A DNA stretch of 28,334 nt from DASSBQ01 sp035250505 (lineage in GTDB: Bacteria; Nitrospirota; Nitrospiria; Nitrospirales; Nitrospiraceae): assembly GCA_035250505.1 (NCBI GenBank), contig DATFFC010000039.1:1-28334 (forward strand). The letters are read 5' to 3'. Made by a program: the position numbers and the translations under genes. Below, in pieces: positions 14,369 to 22,239 of this stretch (the stretch's first letter is position 1; each line of letters begins with the position of its first letter). The notes under the pieces are model-generated. The model was not told the DNA's origin. It was given only the letters and a program-made list of their open reading frames with translations, and made no database searches.

Positions 14369-14683
14369 TCAGCGATTGCTGCTCTGAATTTGGAGATTAT
14401 TGTTGATACGCGTCACGCCGTTCACCTGGCGGGCCAACTCTTCCGCTCGGCTTTTCTGGTCGGCCGACGGCACCACACCGCTCAAACTCACAACCCCGCG
14501 GTCGGTGTCCACATCAACACGGGTAAAATTCGCGGCTCGATCCGCAGTCAACTTACTTTGGACCGACGCCGTAATCTTACTGTCGGTCATAGTTTGGCCG
14601 GCGGTTTTTCCCGTGGTGGACTGGCAGGCGCCGAGACCGAGTACACAGACCATCCCCACTGCTGCTACCAATACTCGTACCAT
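14369..14683 (-). CDS. BON-domain lipoprotein (OsmY-like)
   Basis: The start at ATG 14683 has AAGGAG five bases upstream. The 104-residue product has a lipoprotein signal (MVRVLVAAVGMVCVLGLGAC, lipid Cys C20) and one BON domain from about residue 33: TDSKITASVQSKL, VDTDRGVVSLSGVV, ARQVNGVTRINNNL. BON domains bind phospholipid membranes; OsmY-type proteins are induced by osmotic or envelope stress. It probably sits in the periplasm anchored to a membrane. It is followed by a strong hairpin and preceded by a YtxH-like gene on the same strand, so the two may share a stress transcript. Confidence 0.88.
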   Translation of the reverse strand: MVRVLVAAVGMVCVLGLGACQSTTGKTAGQTMTDSKITASVQSKLTADRAANFTRVDVDTDRGVVSLSGVVPSADQKSRAEELARQVNGVTRINNNLQIQSSNR

Positions 14684-14728
14684 GAGGGCTCCTTCCAATA
14701 TGTCGGACAGGTTGATCCAGGCGGACTT

Positions 14729-15106
14729 CTACATCCTATTGGTCGCTTCGCGGCCCGCCTCTTTAAACTTCGCCGCCGCCTCCCCGCCGGCTTCTTTCAC
14801 CTTTTCCCGCCCGCTCTCCATATATTCTCGCGCGGTACGACCTGCCTGCTGCAGGCCTTCCTGGCCCCGTTCCACGTACTCTTTCCCACGCTCCACCGCC
14901 GTATCCCAGGCCTCACGTCCACGTTCCATCATCTCCTCTTTTGTTCTGGAGGCATAGTTGCGCAGCACACCGCGCAGCTCAGAGCCGGTCTGCGGAGCAA
15001 ACAACAATGCCAATCCGGCGCCGATGAATGCGCCCGCCAGAAACGCCGACCAACCTGCGAACTCGTTCCCATAATAGTCGCTGCTGTAATAGTCTCCGTT
15101 ACGCAT
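14729..15106 (-). CDS. YtxH-domain stress protein
   Basis: This 125-residue protein has one membrane helix near the N terminus (SAFLAGAFIGAGLALLFAP, residues 20-38) followed by GSELRGVLRNYASRTKEEMMERG, the YtxH signature. A long charged amphipathic helix with repeated VERGKEYVERGQE and SGREKVKEAGGEAAAKFKEAG units, LEA-like, runs to the end. AAGGAGG lies upstream of ATG 15106. The YtxH family is linked to general stress responses in other bacteria; the mechanism is unknown. It lies 45 bp upstream of the BON lipoprotein start. A three-half-site TGTCC/GGACA motif lies about 150 bp upstream (15255-15280). Confidence 0.85.
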   Translation of the reverse strand: MRNGDYYSSDYYGNEFAGWSAFLAGAFIGAGLALLFAPQTGSELRGVLRNYASRTKEEMMERGREAWDTAVERGKEYVERGQEGLQQAGRTAREYMESGREKVKEAGGEAAAKFKEAGREATNRM

Positions 15107-15254
15107 GCGTCACCCTCCTTGGTTATTAAGCTATGTCGAGCATGTGCAAACCCCAGGCCCCGCGCCTCGTCGCCGTCCCCGGGCGCCAGGTCCCCACATT
15201 TCTCACTACGACCGGCGAGTTGAAAACCCCACAGCGGCTATCCCACAGCCACCG

Positions 15255-15280
15255 TGTCCAGCGCGATGGACAAACTGTCC
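15255..15280. promoter_or_regulatory. TGTCC-N8-GGACA-N3-TGTCC candidate operator
   Basis: Three half-sites lie at 15255-15259, 15268-15272 and 15276-15280, alternating in orientation, with the core ATGGACAAACTGTCC. The same arrangement with a 6-bp first spacer lies at 22098-22121 upstream of actA. It sits in the gap upstream of the YtxH gene and just past the DUF2934 stop. A transcription factor binding site is likely; the regulator is unknown. Confidence 0.45.
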
Positions 15281-15282
15281 GT

Positions 15283-15723
15283 TCAACGACGACGTCGCTG
15301 TTCGGCCTGAAGCTGCCTCTCCGCTTCAAGCCAGTGCTCCTCTTCTTTTCCCGGTTCATAGCCCCCGGCGACGTACAACTCATACGCTCGCTGAGCAATA
15401 TGTTCGGGAGAAATCGTGCCTGTTGCCGCCGGGTCTGCGGCCTCTCCGTCCGGTTCCCCCCTCATCTCCTCATCCCGTGCGCCCGCAGCGCGTTCAGGCG
15501 GAAGGTCCGACACAATTCGCACGGGTGGAGGAGCCTGCTTCTCTCGGCTCCGCCGCGGAGGCCTGGCTCCACCGGAGGCGCTCCGTCCGGCCGTCACCTC
15601 GCCCGAGGGACTCCCCGTCCCAGCCTGCGAGCTGCTCGGTCGTTCGGGGGGTGGAAGGGATTCGGGACTACGGGACTTGGAGCGTCTTGGCGATTTACCT
15701 TTCTTTTCCGGATCTGACTTCAT
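15283..15723 (-). CDS. DUF2934-domain protein with long disordered N terminus
   Basis: The start at ATG 15723 gives a 146-residue protein. Residues 1-105 are low-complexity, rich in Ser, Pro, Arg and Glu (KSPRRSKSRSPESLPPPERP is typical), and likely disordered. Residues 108-140 are a DUF2934 motif: EHIAQRAYELYVAGG then EEHWLEAERQL. This short helical motif occurs in many stress-linked proteins of unknown function. No signal peptide or membrane segment is present. The start overlaps the end of the upstream small gene by 29 bp, and the ribosome binding site is weak, so the exact start is uncertain. Confidence 0.65.
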   Translation of the reverse strand: MKSDPEKKGKSPRRSKSRSPESLPPPERPSSSQAGTGSPSGEVTAGRSASGGARPPRRSREKQAPPPVRIVSDLPPERAAGARDEEMRGEPDGEAADPAATGTISPEHIAQRAYELYVAGGYEPGKEEEHWLEAERQLQAEQRRRR

Positions 15724-15970
15724 GGTACGTGCCCTTATCCCCATTCATCATGTTCATCATGTTCTCATCAGGTTTGTCTAGGCCACCTTCGTCATCCGCA
15801 AGAGACAGAGGAATCAGAAATTCCCCCTTCACGATATCCTGCCGATCCTTCTGGCGTACCGAAGCCACGTGAGCCGCGCCGCTCGACGCTGCGGGCAAAA
15901 GGCTGCTTAAACTGATGGCTCCTGCTATGGTGACGACCGCCCTTGCAATGCCTCTCACTCTCCTCATCAT
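15695..15970 (-). CDS. Small putative exported protein
   Basis: Starting at ATG 15970 (or 15967), the frame gives about 91 residues with a credible signal peptide: MMRRVRGIARAVVTIAGAIS, then LSSLLPAASSGAA. The rest is polar (RQKDRQDIVKGEFLIPLSLA, then an acidic segment and a Met-Asn-rich stretch). No domain is recognised. No clear Shine-Dalgarno precedes the start, and the 3' end overlaps the DUF2934 gene by 29 bp. It could be a real small secreted protein or a chance frame. Confidence 0.4.
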   Translation of the reverse strand: MMRRVRGIARAVVTIAGAISLSSLLPAASSGAAHVASVRQKDRQDIVKGEFLIPLSLADDEGGLDKPDENMMNMMNGDKGTYHEVRSGKER

Positions 15971-16073
15971 GCACCCAAAAATGGACCGGCGCCGGAACAA
16001 GCGGAAGAGTTGTCCCAAGCGCGACAAAGCAGGAATGTACATCGGTCGGCGAGTCCGGGGCTTCTGGGGGTTA

Positions 16074-16112
16074 CCCTAGTTTTGAGGCGCGGGGTCATCC
16101 CGCGCACTAGGG
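16074..16112. promoter_or_regulatory. Compound CCCTAGT/ACTAGGG hairpin
   Basis: The outer arms CCCTAGT (16074-16080) and ACTAGGG (16106-16112) enclose the inner arms GCGCGGG (16087-16093) and CCCGCGC (16099-16105). The left side has a 6-base bulge (TTTGAG). The CCTAG(T/C)TTTG start is shared with the element at 16418-16439. It could be an operator or a terminator. Confidence 0.4.
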
Positions 16113-16417
16113 CCGCAGATGAAACCGTCGTTTTCGAAAGACGAACCGACGGCATTGCAGAGAGCACTCCATCCGTCCGCTCTCCTTTCCGCGGATCAGG
16201 TCCTGAGTGTTTCCGACGGAACGATGACAACGCCCCAGCTCGACCATGCCGAACGCCTGGCATTTGACAGAGAGTGCTGCAAGTCGGTCCGTGACCGAAT
16301 CCGTGACGATCTTTGCGACCGACGCGGACGGAACCAAGCTCCGTATCCCGAATCATCCCGCCTTTTGATGCGGAAGGAGTGTGCAGTGGGCCATCCCGGT
16401 ATGTGCAAGAAGGAAAA

Positions 16418-16462
16418 CTAGGATCATTCCTAGCTTTGCTTGCTTGTGTCCGTGGCTATACT
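16418..16462 (+). promoter_or_regulatory. Promoter with upstream CTAGGA-TCAT-TCCTAG palindrome
   Basis: A perfect 6-bp-arm palindrome (16418-16433) directly precedes a poor -35 (CTTTGC, 16434-16439), a 17-bp spacer and a good -10 (TATACT, 16457-16462). A palindrome centred near -43 relative to the expected start fits an activator of a promoter with a weak -35. The GT4 gene starts about 75 bp downstream. Confidence 0.5.
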
Positions 16463-16536
16463 CCCCTTCATATTGGAAGTGGCAGAGGGCTCCAATCCTT
16501 CCAAGCGTTAACTTTTTTTACAAAGGGACCGGCAAT

Positions 16537-17688
16537 ATGAAGATCGCACAGGTTGCACCGCTCTGGGAAAGTGTTCCTCCGCAATGCTATGGCGGTACGG
16601 AGCGCATCGTGTCTTACTTGACGGAAGAACTCGTCCGGCTCGGGCACGATGTCACGCTCTTTGCCACGGCCGATTCCGTCACGGCGGCCAAACTGGAAGC
16701 AATCTATCCGACCGCGCTTCGCTTAGCGAAGGGCCTCAATTGCAAGGAAGCGCCGATTTTCCTCGAACTCGAACGGGCATTCGGCGTGAAATCCCGCGAA
16801 TTCGATCTGATCCATTCTCATGTCGATATTACCGGATTCCCCTTCGCGCGCCGCTGCAGCACGCCGGTCTTGACCACGCTTCATGGACGGTTGGATCTTC
16901 CGGAGTTATTGCCGATGTTTCAGGAATTTCCCGAGATGCCGGTCATCTCCATTTCGAATGCACAACGACGGCCGGTCGGGTGGTTGAACTGGCAAGAGAC
17001 GGTGTACCATGGCCTGCCAGCCGACCTCTATAATTTCCATCCCCAGCCGGGAAAGTACTTGGCATTTCTGGGCAGGATCTCCCCAGAAAAGCGGCCGGAC
17101 CACGCCATCGCCTTAGCCAAGCATGTCGGCATGCCGCTCCGGATCGCCGCGAAGGTCGATCCCGTCGATCGTGCGTATTTCGAGACCCAGATCGAGCCCT
17201 TGTTGGACCACCCGCTGGTCGAATATGTCGGAGAGATCACGGACGAAGAGAAAAACGATTTCTTGGGAGACGCGTACGCCCTGGTCTGTCCCTATGATTG
17301 GCCGGAACCTTTCGGGATCGTGTTCATCGAAGCATTGGCGTGCGGGACGCCCGTGCTGACCTACAATCGCGGGTCTATTCCCGAGATTATCGAACACGGC
17401 ACGACGGGAATCATTTGCGAGGACCTGTCTCAGATGATGAGCGCGCTGGAATCAGTCGCCCGTATCGATCGGGCGCACTGTCGCGAGAACTTCGAGCGGC
17501 GCTTTACCGTTCAGCGTATGGTGCGGGATTATTTGAGGGTGTATGAACGACAATTGGAGGGAAAGACGCTTCTGCCCAACTCGACGACACTCGACCAGGC
17601 CGTGGAGGGCGTGCGTGTGAATGAAGGATTAGGATTGAGAACCGAGCACTTGGCCGTCAGGAATGAAGAGCTGCAGGTTCCAAACTAG
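16537..17688 (+). CDS. Glycosyltransferase family 4 protein
   Basis: Start at ATG 16537, where homology begins (MKIAQVAPLWESVPPQCYGG); the upstream frame to 16381 reads through the promoter. The 383-residue GT-B enzyme has the N-terminal acceptor region CYGGTERIVSYLTEEL at 17-32, FDLIHSHVD at about 88-96, and FLGRISPEKRPDHAI at about 179-193. The donor-binding PEPFGIVFIEALACGTPV at about 253-270 carries the E-x7-E pair. It transfers a sugar from a nucleotide donor; the acceptor is unknown. It resembles the GT4 proteins found in many bacteria beside stress or cell-envelope genes. The last 35 or so residues (EGVRVNEGLGLRTEHLAVRN) are a low-complexity tail that is not part of the fold. Its stop shares a CTAG with the stop of convergent ligD. 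Confidence 0.85.
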   Translation: MKIAQVAPLWESVPPQCYGGTERIVSYLTEELVRLGHDVTLFATADSVTAAKLEAIYPTALRLAKGLNCKEAPIFLELERAFGVKSREFDLIHSHVDITGFPFARRCSTPVLTTLHGRLDLPELLPMFQEFPEMPVISISNAQRRPVGWLNWQETVYHGLPADLYNFHPQPGKYLAFLGRISPEKRPDHAIALAKHVGMPLRIAAKVDPVDRAYFETQIEPLLDHPLVEYVGEITDEEKNDFLGDAYALVCPYDWPEPFGIVFIEALACGTPVLTYNRGSIPEIIEHGTTGIICEDLSQMMSALESVARIDRAHCRENFERRFTVQRMVRDYLRVYERQLEGKTLLPNSTTLDQAVEGVRVNEGLGLRTEHLAVRNEELQVPN

Positions 17689-20285
17689 GTCGCTCCCAGC
17701 GCTTTTTTCATGCGCGGCGTCAGCTTCTGTTTGAGCCGGAAATAGTCGCGCCACGGATCGGACTTGAGTTTCGCCAGTCGCGCCGGGACGGTCTGTACCG
17801 TGAAGTGGTCTGAGCGGATATCGACCGACAGTTCCTCCCACGCGAGGGGCACCGACACGGTCGCACCCGCGCGCGCTCTGGTCGAATAGGCGGCGATCGC
17901 AGTTGCTCCCTTGGCGTTTCGCAAATAGTCTACATAGATTTTGCCCTTCCGCTTCTGCTTCGACATATTCGCGACGAACCGATTCGGAATGAGCCGGACG
18001 AGATGGTCGGCGACCGCCTTGGAGAACGACTTGACCTCATCCCAGGTATGCACCGGTTGAAGCGGCAGCACGACGTGCAACCCCTTGCCGCCGGTGGTCT
18101 TGAGAAAACAGGCCAGGTCCAACTCATTGAGGAGCGTCCGTACGAGCTGAGCCGCCTCCACCACCGATTTCCAGGGCACGCTCGTATCCGGATCGAGGTC
18201 GAGAATGATCCGATCCGGCCGGTCCAGCAGATCCCGTCTCGCCCCCCACGTATGCAGTTCGAGAACTCCCATCTGCACGAGCCCCACCACGGCGGCCAGA
18301 GAATCCGCCACCATATAGATTCCCGTTTTGTTGTCTTCTGGAATTTCGATCCGCCTGATCGCCTCCGGCACCGTCTCATTCGCATGCTTCTGATAGAAGC
18401 ACTCCGCGGTGTGCCCCTCCGGACAACGGACGAGGGTGAGGGGCCGGCCTTCCAGGTGCGGAAGGCTCCACTCGCTTACCTCTTGGTAGTACCGGGCTAA
18501 AGCCAGTTTGGTCAGGCCGGTTTCGGGATACAACACGCGATCGGGATGCGACAGCGTGACGCCGGCGACGGCGGCCGGTTCGGTGCGCGCCGAGGCCTTC
18601 CTGCGAGGCGCGGATCCGGAGCGCCAGCGGCGACGGCGCGTGACCGGCGGGCTCTGCTGATCCTCGTCACCATCGGGCCGTTCGCGCACGATCTCCCGCG
18701 CCGGCTTATCATCCCGCAAGCCCTGGAACGACGCCTGGCGTACCAGGCTTTCGTTCGTCCATTGAGCAAAGGCGACTTCGGCGACGAGAACCGGTTTCAC
18801 CCAATGAACGCCTCGCGCATCGGCGCCGGTCGGAGGATTCGTGAACGGAGACGCCGATTGTTTCAACGGCAGCAGACGTTCATGCAGCTCTTTTAAGGAC
18901 CGCTCCGTGAATCCGGTGCCTGTCCGGCCGGCATACCGCAGCCGGCCCTCTTTATCGAAGACACCCAGCAACAGCGCTCCGAAGGCCACCCGTGACCCCG
19001 ATGGCTCGGTGAAGCCGCCGATGACGAACTCTTGCCTCTGCCCACACTTGACCTTGATCCAATTGCGGTTCCGCCCGGCGACATAGGAGGCATCGGCCCT
19101 CTTCGAGATGAGGCCTTCCATGCCGTGCTTGCAGGCCTCCTCAAACACGACGACCCCGCGGCCGGTAATGTGATCGCTGTACCGGATCAGCGAAGAGGTC
19201 GAAAGGCCTTTCGCGAGCAAGGCGAGCAAGCGCTTGCGTTCAAGCAACGGGGTCGGGCGCAGGTCATAGCCGTCGAAGTAGAGGAGATCGAACACACAAT
19301 AGACCAGATTCGTCTCGGACCGACTGTCAAATGCATTTTGCAAGGCTTGAAAATCAACTCTGCCGTCCGGCATCAGGGCCACGACTTCGCCGTCCAGCCA
19401 CGCCTGCTTCGCCGGCAGCATTTGCGCCGCCTCCGCAATCCGGTGAAGTTTCGAGGTCCAATCATTGCCGTTTCTCGTGAAGAGTTTGGCGCGGCCGTCC
19501 CGCAGCGAACAGAGCATCCGGTAGCCGTCATATTTCAGTTCGTGCACCCACTCATTGCCCTCCGGCGCTTTCTCCACCAATGTGGCAAGTTGCGGCGGCA
19601 CCCATTCCGCCATCGCGGCCTTTCGCGCTCGTTGTACTGCCGACGGATCGATCGGCTCGCGCCGGGATGGTCGAGCAGATTTCGCCGTACCCGGCCGATT
19701 GGAATGCCACACCCTGTCTCGTCCCGCGGCAATCTGCTCCATCGTCCGCCCGCTCGTGACGCTGTCGGCGAGCTTGGTGATGTCGCTCTCGTCTCCTCGG
19801 CGGGCCTCATCATCCTGTTCTTTGATCAGCAACCAGTTTTCCTTGTCCTCGCCGGAGCGCGGACCCATACGGACCAGATTCCAGATGCCGCGGAGTTTCT
19901 CTCCCACCAGATGAAATTTCAGCCGGCCGCGCCGATACGCCGCCCTGGGGTCACCGATGGGAGACCAATACCCGCGATCCCACAGCAGCACTGTACCGGC
20001 GCCATATTGCTTCGCCGGGATAATGCCCTCGAAGTCGGCGTAGTCCAGCGGATGGTCCTCCACATGGACGGCGAGCCGTCTCTGCCCGGGATCCAGACTC
20101 GGCCCTTTTGGAACCGCCCAGCTCTTGAGGGTGCCGTCCAACTCCAACCGAAAATCGTAGTGGAGCCGGCTGGCTGCATGCTTTTGGATGACGAACTGAA
20201 GCCGCTCGGAGGCCGGCTTCGGCGCACCTCGTGGCTCGGGCGTTTCTTTGAAATTGCGCTTCTTCCAGTACTGTTGTAAGCCCAT
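17685..20285 (-). CDS. ligD: DNA ligase D (phosphoesterase-ligase-polymerase)
   Basis: LigD seals and processes double-strand breaks in bacterial non-homologous end joining. The start is ATG 20285 (a GTG at 20297 is possible), giving 866 residues. The order is 3'-phosphoesterase at about 25-180 (QKHAASRLHYDFRLELDG with H36, H42, D44; HVEDHPLDYADFEG), ATP-dependent ligase at about 225-525 with K251 in KYDGYR, EGLISKR at 390-396 and WIKVK at 409-413, then an Arg-rich linker. The primase-like polymerase at about 575-866 has DLDPD at 696-700 and TGGKGLH near 732-737. All three active centres look complete. The usual partner gene ku is not in this window. It is convergent with the GT4 gene and overlaps it by 4 bp. 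Confidence 0.95.
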   Translation of the reverse strand: MGLQQYWKKRNFKETPEPRGAPKPASERLQFVIQKHAASRLHYDFRLELDGTLKSWAVPKGPSLDPGQRRLAVHVEDHPLDYADFEGIIPAKQYGAGTVLLWDRGYWSPIGDPRAAYRRGRLKFHLVGEKLRGIWNLVRMGPRSGEDKENWLLIKEQDDEARRGDESDITKLADSVTSGRTMEQIAAGRDRVWHSNRPGTAKSARPSRREPIDPSAVQRARKAAMAEWVPPQLATLVEKAPEGNEWVHELKYDGYRMLCSLRDGRAKLFTRNGNDWTSKLHRIAEAAQMLPAKQAWLDGEVVALMPDGRVDFQALQNAFDSRSETNLVYCVFDLLYFDGYDLRPTPLLERKRLLALLAKGLSTSSLIRYSDHITGRGVVVFEEACKHGMEGLISKRADASYVAGRNRNWIKVKCGQRQEFVIGGFTEPSGSRVAFGALLLGVFDKEGRLRYAGRTGTGFTERSLKELHERLLPLKQSASPFTNPPTGADARGVHWVKPVLVAEVAFAQWTNESLVRQASFQGLRDDKPAREIVRERPDGDEDQQSPPVTRRRRWRSGSAPRRKASARTEPAAVAGVTLSHPDRVLYPETGLTKLALARYYQEVSEWSLPHLEGRPLTLVRCPEGHTAECFYQKHANETVPEAIRRIEIPEDNKTGIYMVADSLAAVVGLVQMGVLELHTWGARRDLLDRPDRIILDLDPDTSVPWKSVVEAAQLVRTLLNELDLACFLKTTGGKGLHVVLPLQPVHTWDEVKSFSKAVADHLVRLIPNRFVANMSKQKRKGKIYVDYLRNAKGATAIAAYSTRARAGATVSVPLAWEELSVDIRSDHFTVQTVPARLAKLKSDPWRDYFRLKQKLTPRMKKALGAT

Positions 20286-20320
20286 CGACCAATCCACGAA
20301 TCCGAGTGACGGACCCGATC

Positions 20321-21058
20321 TTACTTCTCAAATTGCGGCGGCACCGACGCAGGCGGCGGGCTGGGCGCCGGCGAGCCGCCTCCCCGGAATCCAAAGAACG
20401 GAGCACCGAAATACGGATATCCGTAATAGGGATAGCCGCCATACCATCCATAGCCGCCATAAGGGCCCCAATACGAATAGGGATAGGCATACATGGACCG
20501 GCCGTAGGGATAGGCGTAGGGACCGGCGCGCACCTGCGGGTTTACCTCGTCCCAGTCCACGACATGTTTGATCTCGAGAACCGGGTAATTGTACTCCCCC
20601 TCATCGAGGGGGCGGGTGATCGGCGGCCGGACTTCCCCGACGATGGTGACCGGGGTTCCGGCGTCCACCACAGCCGGGTCCAGAAATTCTCCGCTCTTGA
20701 TCGCGAGAAACCGGCCTTGCGATCTGGCTCGATCCTTGGTCGGCACGGCGCCGGAGCCGGTGGGGATCTGCATGACCTCGACTTCCGTGCGGTCCTTCAC
20801 ACGCTTGCTCTTGACGACGATGCCGCTCAGCATGACTGTTCTGCCTTCATACCCGGAGGGATTGGCCTTGAGCTCGGTAAACGAGACCGACTCATCGATC
20901 TGGTTCTGCAACTGATCAGGCAGGATCTTGTCGAGCAAATCTTTGCCTGATTGATGCGCGCTTTGGGCACAACCGGCCCATGACAGGGCGGCCGCCAGGA
21001 TGCAGGCCACCCGGATTGTCTCCTTGATCACATTACGCCCGGTACCATTACCGATCAT
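20321..21058 (-). CDS. Slp-family outer-membrane lipoprotein
   Basis: This 245-residue protein has a lipoprotein signal (VACILAAALSWAGC, lipid Cys C30). The Slp domain follows: SFTELKANPSGYEGRTVMLSGIV at about 59-81 and VVKSKRVKDRTEVEVMQIP. AGTPVTIVGEV and the YNYPVLEIKHVVDW segment come later. Slp is induced on starvation in E. coli; the molecular role is unclear. The last 60 residues are a Gly/Tyr/Pro-rich tail (YPYYGYPYFGAPFFGF). The ATG at 21058 lies 3 bp after the stop of the beta-barrel gene and has a weak ribosome binding site, so it probably depends on coupling. An in-frame GTG 9 codons later is a possible alternative. Confidence 0.8.
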   Translation of the reverse strand: MIGNGTGRNVIKETIRVACILAAALSWAGCAQSAHQSGKDLLDKILPDQLQNQIDESVSFTELKANPSGYEGRTVMLSGIVVKSKRVKDRTEVEVMQIPTGSGAVPTKDRARSQGRFLAIKSGEFLDPAVVDAGTPVTIVGEVRPPITRPLDEGEYNYPVLEIKHVVDWDEVNPQVRAGPYAYPYGRSMYAYPYSYWGPYGGYGWYGGYPYYGYPYFGAPFFGFRGGGSPAPSPPPASVPPQFEK

Positions 21059-21061
21059 GCT

Positions 21062-21712
21062 TCATCTTATCAGGCCATCCACCGAAAAATGGTAGGACAC
21101 GCCGACGACGAGTTGCTGCGCGTTGTAATCGCCGTTGAACCCGCCTCCGAATTGCGGCGCGAATCCATTGTCGAATTCCAACGTCGATTGAGTATATTTG
21201 TACTCCGTAAAGATTGCCACATAGGGAGTGACGAAGGCTCTAATGCCGGTGAGTAGATTGAGCATCGATGACACATCGGTGTCGCCTTGCGTCGTGGCGG
21301 AGTCTCCGATTCGCGAAATAAGCGCGCCCGTCCCGATGCCGGCATAGGGTTGAAACGTCACTCCCGGATAGCGGGCGATGAGATTGATCCCGACGTTCGT
21401 CACGCGCATGGAGAATCCCGGCACATCGTCGAGGTTCTTGACGTTGGGAGAGCTGTGAAAGGCGTCCAGTTCGACGCCGAACCAGCCGTTTCCGGGAAAT
21501 ACACCCAGCTTGGCTCCGTACAGCACGGCATTCTTGAGGTCAAAATCAGGACCGCGGCCGCCTTCCTGTGCGCCCGTCCCGCGAATGTCGGAAAGTTGGT
21601 CGGCGAAGTTGACCCCGACTTGACCCGCCACATACCATTCCGCCGAGGCCGGACGGACGATATGCAAAAGGACGATACAGCAGAGAAGCCCCGGTAGGAT
21701 CGGCCGCGTCAC
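21062..21712 (-). CDS. Outer-membrane beta-barrel protein
   Basis: The start is GTG 21712, with GGGGAGGG four bases upstream, rather than the longer frame to 21880. The 216-residue product has a signal peptide (LPGLLCCIVLLHIVRPASA, cut before EWYVAG) and alternating beta-strand patterns such as YVAGQVGVNFA, YGAKLGVFP, WFGVELDAFH, FQPYAGIGTG, VAIFTEYKYT. It ends with LVVGVSYHFSVDGLIR. This fits the OmpW/OmpA-like small porin fold with eight strands. Function is unknown: pore, adhesin or structural. The gene pairs with the Slp lipoprotein downstream. Confidence 0.8.
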   Translation of the reverse strand: MTRPILPGLLCCIVLLHIVRPASAEWYVAGQVGVNFADQLSDIRGTGAQEGGRGPDFDLKNAVLYGAKLGVFPGNGWFGVELDAFHSSPNVKNLDDVPGFSMRVTNVGINLIARYPGVTFQPYAGIGTGALISRIGDSATTQGDTDVSSMLNLLTGIRAFVTPYVAIFTEYKYTQSTLEFDNGFAPQFGGGFNGDYNAQQLVVGVSYHFSVDGLIR

Positions 21713-22239
21713 AATTCCCTCCCCGTTAGGTCGTCCATTCTTCCCTTCTGTTGTTATTGTTACTGGATTCTCGAGACAACGCAATGCGCGACGCGCCTCT
21801 GTCGCCGATCGAATGCATATGCCCGCCCAGCCCGACTGAATCCCGTCTCCTTCGCGAGTGCGCATAGACCACGTCACCATAGATAAATCCCATGTCTAAG
21901 TAATCCGCCTTTTGACCTTCGCCTAATATCAGCGGGCGCCGGTCCGAGTCCAATGCGCCATCCTGTTCCAGCGCAATTCGCCGGGATGGGATACGACATC
22001 GTCACTCTTCCCTTGCCTCTTTCGCGATCGCTCGGATCGGTGTCATGCAGTCGGTCGCATGCGCACATGTGGAACGCCGATACCGTCATGGAAGTACTGT
22101 CCCGTCATGGACAAGCTGTCCAGGATGCGGAGGACGCATAGGCGCAGAACTCTCCTCTTTCTTCCAGCAACCAAACCGGCCATTTCCTTGCGAAAGGTCT
22201 GCATTTTGCACCACGGGTGCGCGAGAACCGACAATACCC
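21713..22239. other. 527-bp divergent control region between beta-barrel and actA
   Basis: No credible gene is present; frames of about 60-75 codons lack ribosome binding sites and recognisable features. The region must hold the promoters of the leftward beta-barrel operon and of the rightward complex III operon. It contains the TGTCC/GGACA triple site at 22098-22121. Confidence 0.5.
22098..22121. promoter_or_regulatory. TGTCC-N6-GGACA-N3-TGTCC candidate operator upstream of actA
   Basis: Half-sites lie at 22098-22102, 22109-22113 and 22117-22121, with the core ATGGACAAGCTGTCC. This is the same core, differing by one base, as at 15266-15280. It is about 120 bp upstream of the actA start and probably regulatory. 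Confidence 0.45.

Larger units (their letters stand above)
15971..16536. other. 566-bp region with palindromes and a promoter; no firm gene
   Basis: This stretch separates the minus-strand stress genes from the plus-strand glycosyltransferase. It holds a compound hairpin (16074-16112), a CTAGGA/TCCTAG palindrome (16418-16433) and a promoter-like pair before the GT4 gene. One plus-strand frame of 100 codons (16119-16421) has no ribosome binding site or recognisable domain, so I do not call it. Confidence 0.5.

Noticed and set aside
16119..16421. Plus-strand 100-codon frame in the gap before the GT4 gene
   Set aside because: No ribosome binding site, no recognisable domain, and its stop lies inside the CTAG palindrome; probably a chance frame in GC-rich DNA.
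16381..16536. 52-residue N-terminal extension of the GT4 frame
   Set aside because: It is a non-ATG start reading through the promoter and palindrome; homology starts at MKIAQ (16537).
19032..20279. 415-codon plus-strand frame opposite ligD
   Set aside because: It is a shadow of the ligD reading frame created by high GC content.
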